A stretch of 33,216 bases of DNA from CANRIN01 sp964493515 (GTDB lineage: Bacteria; Bacillota; Clostridia; Oscillospirales; JAAYOS01). The stretch is taken from contig CAZBNJ010000019.1 in assembly GCA_964493515.1 (NCBI GenBank), positions 1-33,216 on the forward strand, in the 5' to 3' direction. Position numbers and translations under genes: made by a program. Positions within the stretch are counted from its first letter, which is position 1. Each line of letters begins with the position of its first letter. Below, in pieces: positions 29,278 to 33,216 of this stretch. The notes beneath the pieces are model-generated. The model was not told the origin of the DNA. It made no database searches and saw only the letters and a program-made list of their open reading frames with translations.

Positions 29278-31479
29278 ATGATATACCACAGCGGACGTGA
29301 CTTCCATCTGCAAAACGAGAAGATAAGCTACATCATCCGACTGCTTCCGAACGGGCATCTCGGACACGTCTACTTCGGCGGACGGCTCGAACAGCGTGAC
29401 GACTGGTCGAGCGCGTTCGTGATAAGCGACAAGGCCTACGGTGAGGCGCATCCCGGCAAGAGCTGGTCGCTCGACGTGACACCGCACGAGTATCCGACCG
29501 ACGGTCAGGGCGATTTTCACCAGCCGGCGTTTGTCATCGAGCAGACCGACGGCAGCTTTGTGAGCGACTTCAAGTACGTCTCGCACCGCATCATAAAGGG
29601 AAAGCCGCGCCTTGAGGGACTTCCCGCGACCTATGTCGAAAGCGACGACGAGGCGGAGACGATAGTCTTTGAGATGGAGGACAAAGAGGCGGGAAACAAG
29701 CTGGAGCTTATGTACACCGTTTTCCGCGACTATCCGGCGATCGCGCGGTCGGCTAAGTTCAGCCGCGTGGGAGAGGGCAGCGTAGCGATACGCCGCGCGT
29801 ACAGCTTTGCGCTCGACCTTGCGGACAAGAACTACGAGCTTATCACGCTGTCGGGCGCGTGGGCGCGTGAGCGTTATGTCGACAGGCGCGCGCTTGTCGA
29901 GGGAGTGCAGGGAGTGTACTCGGCGCGCGGCGCAAGCTCGACCTACTTCAATCCGTTCATGGCGTTTGCGCGTCCGAACACCGACGAGCAGCAGGGCGAG
30001 GCGATCGGCATGAGCCTTGTGTACAGCGGAAACTTCGACGCGGTGTGCGACACCGGTACCGACGGTATCACCCGCGCGATGATAGGCATAGGCGACCGCG
30101 ACTTCGCATGGCGGCTGAGCAGCGGAGAGAGCTTCCAGACCCCTGAGGCCGTCGCGGTATGGTCGGAGGAGGGACTCGGCGGCATGAGCCGCGCGTTCCA
30201 CGGCTTGTACGGCAGACGGCTCGCGCGCGGAGTGTGGCGCGACCGACCGCGTCCGGTGCTCATCAACAACTGGGAGGGCACCTACTTCAACTTTGACGAG
30301 CAGAAGATCGTTGAGATAGCTGCCGAGGCGGCAAAGCTCGGCGTTGAGCTGTTTGTGCTCGACGACGGCTGGTTCGGTCATCGCGACGACGACCACACGT
30401 CGCTCGGCGACTGGTTTGTCGACAGGCGCAAGCTGCCGAACGGCATAGTCGGACTTGCGGACAAGATCCGCGCGCTCGGACTGAAATTCGGACTGTGGTT
30501 CGAGCCGGAGATGGTGTCTCCGGACAGCGACCTCTTCCGCGCGCATCCCGACTGGGCGCTTGGAGTGCCCGGGCGCGAGCGCACCGAGGGTCGCAACCAG
30601 TATGTCCTCGACTTCTCGCGCAAGGAGGTCGTCGACTTCATCTTCGACCTCGTGGACAGCACAGTAACCGACGCGAAGCTGGACTATATCAAGTGGGACA
30701 TGAACCGCAACATGACCGAGGTGTTCTCGCGGGCACTGCCGGCGGAGAAGCAGGGAGAGGTATTCCACCGTTACATCCTCGGCGTTTACGACCTGTACGA
30801 GCGCCTGACCTCCAAACATCCGGAGATACTGTTCGAGAGCTGCGCGGGCGGCGGCGGACGCTTCGACCCGGGTATCCTCTACTATGCGCCGCAGGGCTGG
30901 ACGAGCGACGACACCGACGCTGTTGAGCGACTGAAGATACAGTACGGCACGTCTATGGTCTATCCGCAGTCGAGCATGGGCGCGCACGTCTCCGCCGTTC
31001 CGAACCACCAGACCGGGCGCATAACCAACATCGACACCCGCGCGTCGGTCGCGTACTACGGCGCGTTTGGCTACGAGCTTGACCCGCGCAAGCTCAGCGA
31101 CGAGGAGAAGGAGGCGGTCAAGCGCCAGATAGCCTACTACAAGCAGCGCCGAGAGCTGTTCCAGTTTGGTGAGCTGTACCGCATCGCAAGCCCGTTTGAG
31201 TCGAACGTGACGAGCTGGGCGGCGGTGTCGCCGGACAAGTCGAAGGCGCTCGTCGGCGTGTGGCAGGTGCTGAACCGTCCGAACAAGAGCCGCGAGCGGC
31301 TGCGCCTTGTCGGGCTCGACCCAAAGCGCACCTACAAGTGCGAGCTGGGTGTCGCGCGCGGCGACGAGCTGATGCGCATAGGACTTGAGCTGCGCGACGT
31401 GCTGCGTATTTCGGGCGTGTACGGCGAGTTTATCGGCGACTTCATGGGACGCATCGTCGAGCTTGAGGCGATAGACTGA
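29278..31479 (+). CDS. alpha-galactosidase, GH36
   Basis: 733-residue retaining glycosidase that removes terminal alpha-1,6-galactose from melibiose, raffinose-type sugars and galactomannans. N-terminal beta-sandwich (about 1-320), catalytic TIM barrel (about 325-640), C-terminal beta domain. Catalytic nucleophile Asp474 lies in KWDMNRN; acid/base Asp544 lies in WTSDDTDA, 70 residues on, as in characterised homologues. Substrate-site motifs LDDGWFGHRDDD and FESCAGGGGRFDPG are present. No signal peptide, so it acts on imported sugars; no transporter gene adjoins it. GGAGGATGTTCT precedes the ATG. Single-gene unit ended by the 31490-31518 terminator. Confidence 0.95.
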   Translation: MIYHSGRDFHLQNEKISYIIRLLPNGHLGHVYFGGRLEQRDDWSSAFVISDKAYGEAHPGKSWSLDVTPHEYPTDGQGDFHQPAFVIEQTDGSFVSDFKYVSHRIIKGKPRLEGLPATYVESDDEAETIVFEMEDKEAGNKLELMYTVFRDYPAIARSAKFSRVGEGSVAIRRAYSFALDLADKNYELITLSGAWARERYVDRRALVEGVQGVYSARGASSTYFNPFMAFARPNTDEQQGEAIGMSLVYSGNFDAVCDTGTDGITRAMIGIGDRDFAWRLSSGESFQTPEAVAVWSEEGLGGMSRAFHGLYGRRLARGVWRDRPRPVLINNWEGTYFNFDEQKIVEIAAEAAKLGVELFVLDDGWFGHRDDDHTSLGDWFVDRRKLPNGIVGLADKIRALGLKFGLWFEPEMVSPDSDLFRAHPDWALGVPGRERTEGRNQYVLDFSRKEVVDFIFDLVDSTVTDAKLDYIKWDMNRNMTEVFSRALPAEKQGEVFHRYILGVYDLYERLTSKHPEILFESCAGGGGRFDPGILYYAPQGWTSDDTDAVERLKIQYGTSMVYPQSSMGAHVSAVPNHQTGRITNIDTRASVAYYGAFGYELDPRKLSDEEKEAVKRQIAYYKQRRELFQFGELYRIASPFESNVTSWAAVSPDKSKALVGVWQVLNRPNKSRERLRLVGLDPKRTYKCELGVARGDELMRIGLELRDVLRISGVYGEFIGDFMGRIVELEAID

Positions 31480-31489
31480 GAAGAAAATG

Positions 31490-31518
31490 AAAAACGGACG
31501 CGAAAGCGTCCGTTTTTT
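31490..31518. terminator. bidirectional terminator with GAAA tetraloop
   Basis: AAAAACGGACGC-GAAA-GCGTCCGTTTTTT, between the convergent alpha-galactosidase and methyltransferase genes. Confidence 0.92.
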
Positions 31519-31521
31519 GTG

Positions 31522-32295
31522 TCAATCCTTAGGCTTCGTCGCGAGGTGCAGGTCGAACGTGTCGTACACGGTTACGCTGCCGCCGTTCTGTTCGATGGCA
31601 TCGTACACACCGGACAGCAGTCCGTTTCGCTTGTCGTCGGGCAGAGCGAGGTGGTCGGAATAGGTCAGCAGCAGCTCGCAGTATTCCTGTGCGCGCATCA
31701 CGCGCGTGCCGTAGAAAAGTTTGAACTCGCGAAGCTCAAATCCGTGCTCGATTATCTGCTCGCGGCGTTTCTGATAGCGCGGCTGGTCAAGCTCGGCTGC
31801 CCGCTTCGGCGACGGGTACCAGCGGTCGTAGGCGCGCTGTATCGCCATATGCGTCGGGTCGTCGCGCCGCCCGAGGAACGGACGGTTCCAGAACAGCGCG
31901 AGCGTTCCGCCGGGACGCAGCACACGCATCGCCTGTGCGTAGCCGCGCACCGGGTCGCACCAGTGAAAGGCGGTGGCGGAGTAGATGAGTGCCGCCGAGC
32001 CGTCCGGTTCGTCGCAGTCTTCGAACACGGATTGCTTTACGGTCAAGTCCCGACCGCCAAACCGCTCACGACAGTAGTTTGCGAGGTTTTCGCCCGGCTC
32101 GTAGGCGACGACTTTCAGTCCCGCGTCGAGCATCGGCTCGGTCGCAATACCTGTGCCCGCGCCGACCTCTATCGCAAGCTCGCCCGAAGCCGCGGCGGAG
32201 AAGTTGAGCACCTCGCGTATCAGCGCGTCGGGGTAGGTGGGTCGGCGCACTGCGTAGAAGGGGACGGATGTGTCGAATATCAGCTTCTTTTCCAT
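31522..32295 (-). CDS. class I SAM-dependent methyltransferase
   Basis: 257-residue methyltransferase. SAM-binding motif I is LAIEVGAGTGIATEPML; motif II is VVAYEPGENLANYC; motif IV region is ALIYSATAFHWCDP, as in the UbiE/COQ5-like Methyltransf_11 group; VLRPGGTLALFWN follows. The substrate is not predictable. The ATG at 32295 follows GGAGGTGCAGAA; twenty open upstream codons lack a ribosome site. Promoter at 32346-32374 is back-to-back with that of the plus-strand membrane gene. Confidence 0.88.
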   Translation of the reverse strand: MEKKLIFDTSVPFYAVRRPTYPDALIREVLNFSAAASGELAIEVGAGTGIATEPMLDAGLKVVAYEPGENLANYCRERFGGRDLTVKQSVFEDCDEPDGSAALIYSATAFHWCDPVRGYAQAMRVLRPGGTLALFWNRPFLGRRDDPTHMAIQRAYDRWYPSPKRAAELDQPRYQKRREQIIEHGFELREFKLFYGTRVMRAQEYCELLLTYSDHLALPDDKRNGLLSGVYDAIEQNGGSVTVYDTFDLHLATKPKD

Positions 32296-32345
32296 TTCTG
32301 CACCTCCATGGTCGGTAAAGCGTGTGAAAGCGTGAAAGTTTCTAC

Positions 32346-32374
32346 ATCTTAGCACAGAAGCAGGGCGCTGTCAA
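32346..32374 (-). promoter_or_regulatory. sigma-A promoter of the methyltransferase gene
   Basis: Minus strand: perfect TTGACA (32369-32374), 17-bp spacer, TAAGAT (32346-32351). Between it and the start, CTTTCAC occurs twice in tandem (minus strand), followed by CTTTAC. Confidence 0.8.
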
Positions 32375-32386
32375 TAGCCGGTTCGG

Positions 32387-32415
32387 TTGACAAAGCGGCG
32401 CGGATAAAGTATAAT
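32387..32415 (+). promoter_or_regulatory. sigma-A promoter of the membrane protein-acpS unit
   Basis: Perfect TTGACA (32387-32392), 17-bp spacer, perfect TATAAT (32410-32415). Its -35 is 12 bp from the -35 of the opposite promoter. Confidence 0.88.
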
Positions 32416-32461
32416 TAGCTGACAGCCAAAACCGCGTTTTTCGGCGGGATAGGAGGATAAA

Positions 32462-33004
32462 ATGGGAGACGTTTTTGTTGAACAGATAGTCAAAAAGAAG
32501 CGCACCGCGGCGGACGTGTTGAAGATCATTCTTATCATCCTCACGGCGCTCATCGTCGCGTCCACCTTCCTTATCGTGAATATGCTGCGCCTGGTGTTTC
32601 CGTTTGTGTTTGCGGTGAGCATATACTTTCCGTATCAGTTTATACGCAATTTGTCGATAGAATACGAGTATTCGGTAACAAACGGCGACTTTGACGTGGA
32701 CAGCATCGCGGGACGCCGCAAGCGCAGGCGACTTCTGTCGATAGCCGCCCGCCGATTCACTATCCTCGCACCCGCCACCGAGAAGTATCGTGACGAGTTC
32801 AGCTCGGACTCGATAAGGAACGTTGTCGAGGCGTGCATCTCGCCGAACTCAGACGGGCTGTGGTTTGCGCGATACGAGGACGACCAGGGCATAGAAAGTG
32901 CGGTGTTCTTCAACCCGAGCGAGAAGGTGCTGCGCGCGCTTGCAAAGGCCGCGCCGCGAGCGATACGCGACATTCCGGCGGGACTGCTGGAGGAAGAGAA
33001 TTGA
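32462..33004 (+). CDS. small two-helix membrane protein of unknown function
   Basis: 180 residues. It starts MGDVFVEQIVKKK; two adjacent hydrophobic segments follow (about 20-37 and 41-62). A cytosolic part of about 115 residues ends in FFNPSEKVLRALAKAAP. It resembles a family of uncharacterised Clostridial proteins (possibly DUF6106), which I cannot confirm from sequence alone. GGATAGGAGGATAAA precedes the ATG. Its TGA overlaps the TTG start of acpS by 4 bases, so they form one unit. Confidence 0.75.
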   Translation: MGDVFVEQIVKKKRTAADVLKIILIILTALIVASTFLIVNMLRLVFPFVFAVSIYFPYQFIRNLSIEYEYSVTNGDFDVDSIAGRRKRRRLLSIAARRFTILAPATEKYRDEFSSDSIRNVVEACISPNSDGLWFARYEDDQGIESAVFFNPSEKVLRALAKAAPRAIRDIPAGLLEEEN

Positions 33005-33216
33005 TCGCGGGACTTGGGATAGATATGCTGGAGGTCGCGCGGATGGAGCGACCGCTCACAAGCGAGCACTTCCGAAACCGCGTGTTTACCGACTATGAGC
33101 GCGAGTATATCGCGGGTAAGAGCGCGCAGACCGCCGCCGGCATCTTCTGCGCCAAGGAGGCGTTTATGAAGGCGACGGGCGACGGGCTTCGCATCCCGCT
33201 CTGCGAGGTGGAGCTG
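33001..33216 (+). CDS. acpS: holo-[acyl-carrier-protein] synthase, 5' part
   Basis: 72 codons are present before the window ends; the family is about 120-130 residues. The enzyme transfers phosphopantetheine from CoA to acyl carrier protein. Visible motifs: GLGIDMLEVARM with the metal-binding Asp, FTDYEREY, and AAGIFCAKEAFMKATGDGL with the Glu-Ala-Phe core. TTG start with GGAGG 7 bases upstream, overlapping the stop of the membrane protein gene. Confidence 0.92.
   Translation, partial: MIAGLGIDMLEVARMERPLTSEHFRNRVFTDYEREYIAGKSAQTAAGIFCAKEAFMKATGDGLRIPLCEVEL

Noticed and set aside
29101..31008. Long antisense open frame opposite tsf and the alpha-galactosidase gene
   Set aside because: Arg/Val/Ala-rich low-information translation lying opposite well-supported genes, and no promoter.
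1..33216. tRNA, rRNA, CRISPR arrays, insertion sequences, prophage genes
   Set aside because: Searched by eye on both strands; no cloverleaf, no regularly spaced repeats and no transposase or integrase motifs seen.

Overview
The window is a compact, moderately GC-rich bacterial chromosome segment. The gene set points to a Gram-positive anaerobe of the Clostridia, probably gut-associated. Evidence for this includes strong GGAGG ribosome sites, canonical sigma-A promoters, a YlmC/YmxH sporulation-type protein, an S-layer-homology surface protein, acetate kinase, a K+-dependent-type membrane pyrophosphatase, a bile-salt-hydrolase-family enzyme and a GH36 alpha-galactosidase. This placement is an inference from gene content; there is no rRNA in the window. 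I saw no tRNA, rRNA, CRISPR array, insertion sequence or prophage.

Layout. 1-2150: a zinc-ribbon membrane protein, then an AT-richer islet. The islet has three small minus-strand genes (MerR/excisionase-like HTH, then two short membrane proteins with Cys/His clusters) divergent from an XRE regulator, with two palindromic operators 21 bp apart between them. 2170-3550: M28 peptidase with a perfect 14-bp palindrome inside its promoter. 3560-6030: polar amino-acid ABC transporter on the minus strand. 6090-9585: minus-strand MoxR ATPase - DUF58 - DUF4129 membrane protein operon. 9610-13545: plus-strand operon for homoserine/threonine supply (UPF0735 ACT protein, hom, thrB, aspartokinase); the aspartokinase carries an internal ribosome site for a likely separate beta subunit. 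13558-15235: SLH-flavodoxin-cyclophilin-like surface protein. 15300-18195: an AT-richer Mrr-type nuclease downstream of a Na+/Pi cotransporter-PhoU protein. 18300-20645: membrane pyrophosphatase, divergent from the phosphate transporter. 20680-22710: choloylglycine hydrolase and a TIM-barrel sugar isomerase-like protein. 22770-23885: ECF sigma factor with a membrane anti-sigma-like partner. 23896-27302: acetate kinase divergent from a P-loop protein, the tRNA(Met) cytidine acetate ligase TmcAL and YlmC. 27330-29245: rpsB-tsf with a structured leader. 29278-31518: alpha-galactosidase. 31522-33216: methyltransferase divergent from a small membrane protein and the start of acpS (cut by the window edge).

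Most transcription units are bounded by strong, often bidirectional hairpin terminators, so operons can be read directly. Links between neighbours: the pyrophosphatase releases Pi next to a Pi transporter; AckA and TmcAL both act on acetate; hom, thrB and lysC cover three steps from aspartate to O-phosphohomoserine. No large new system is obvious. The best candidates for something undescribed are the 824-2147 islet, the surface flavodoxin fusion, and the rpsB leader.
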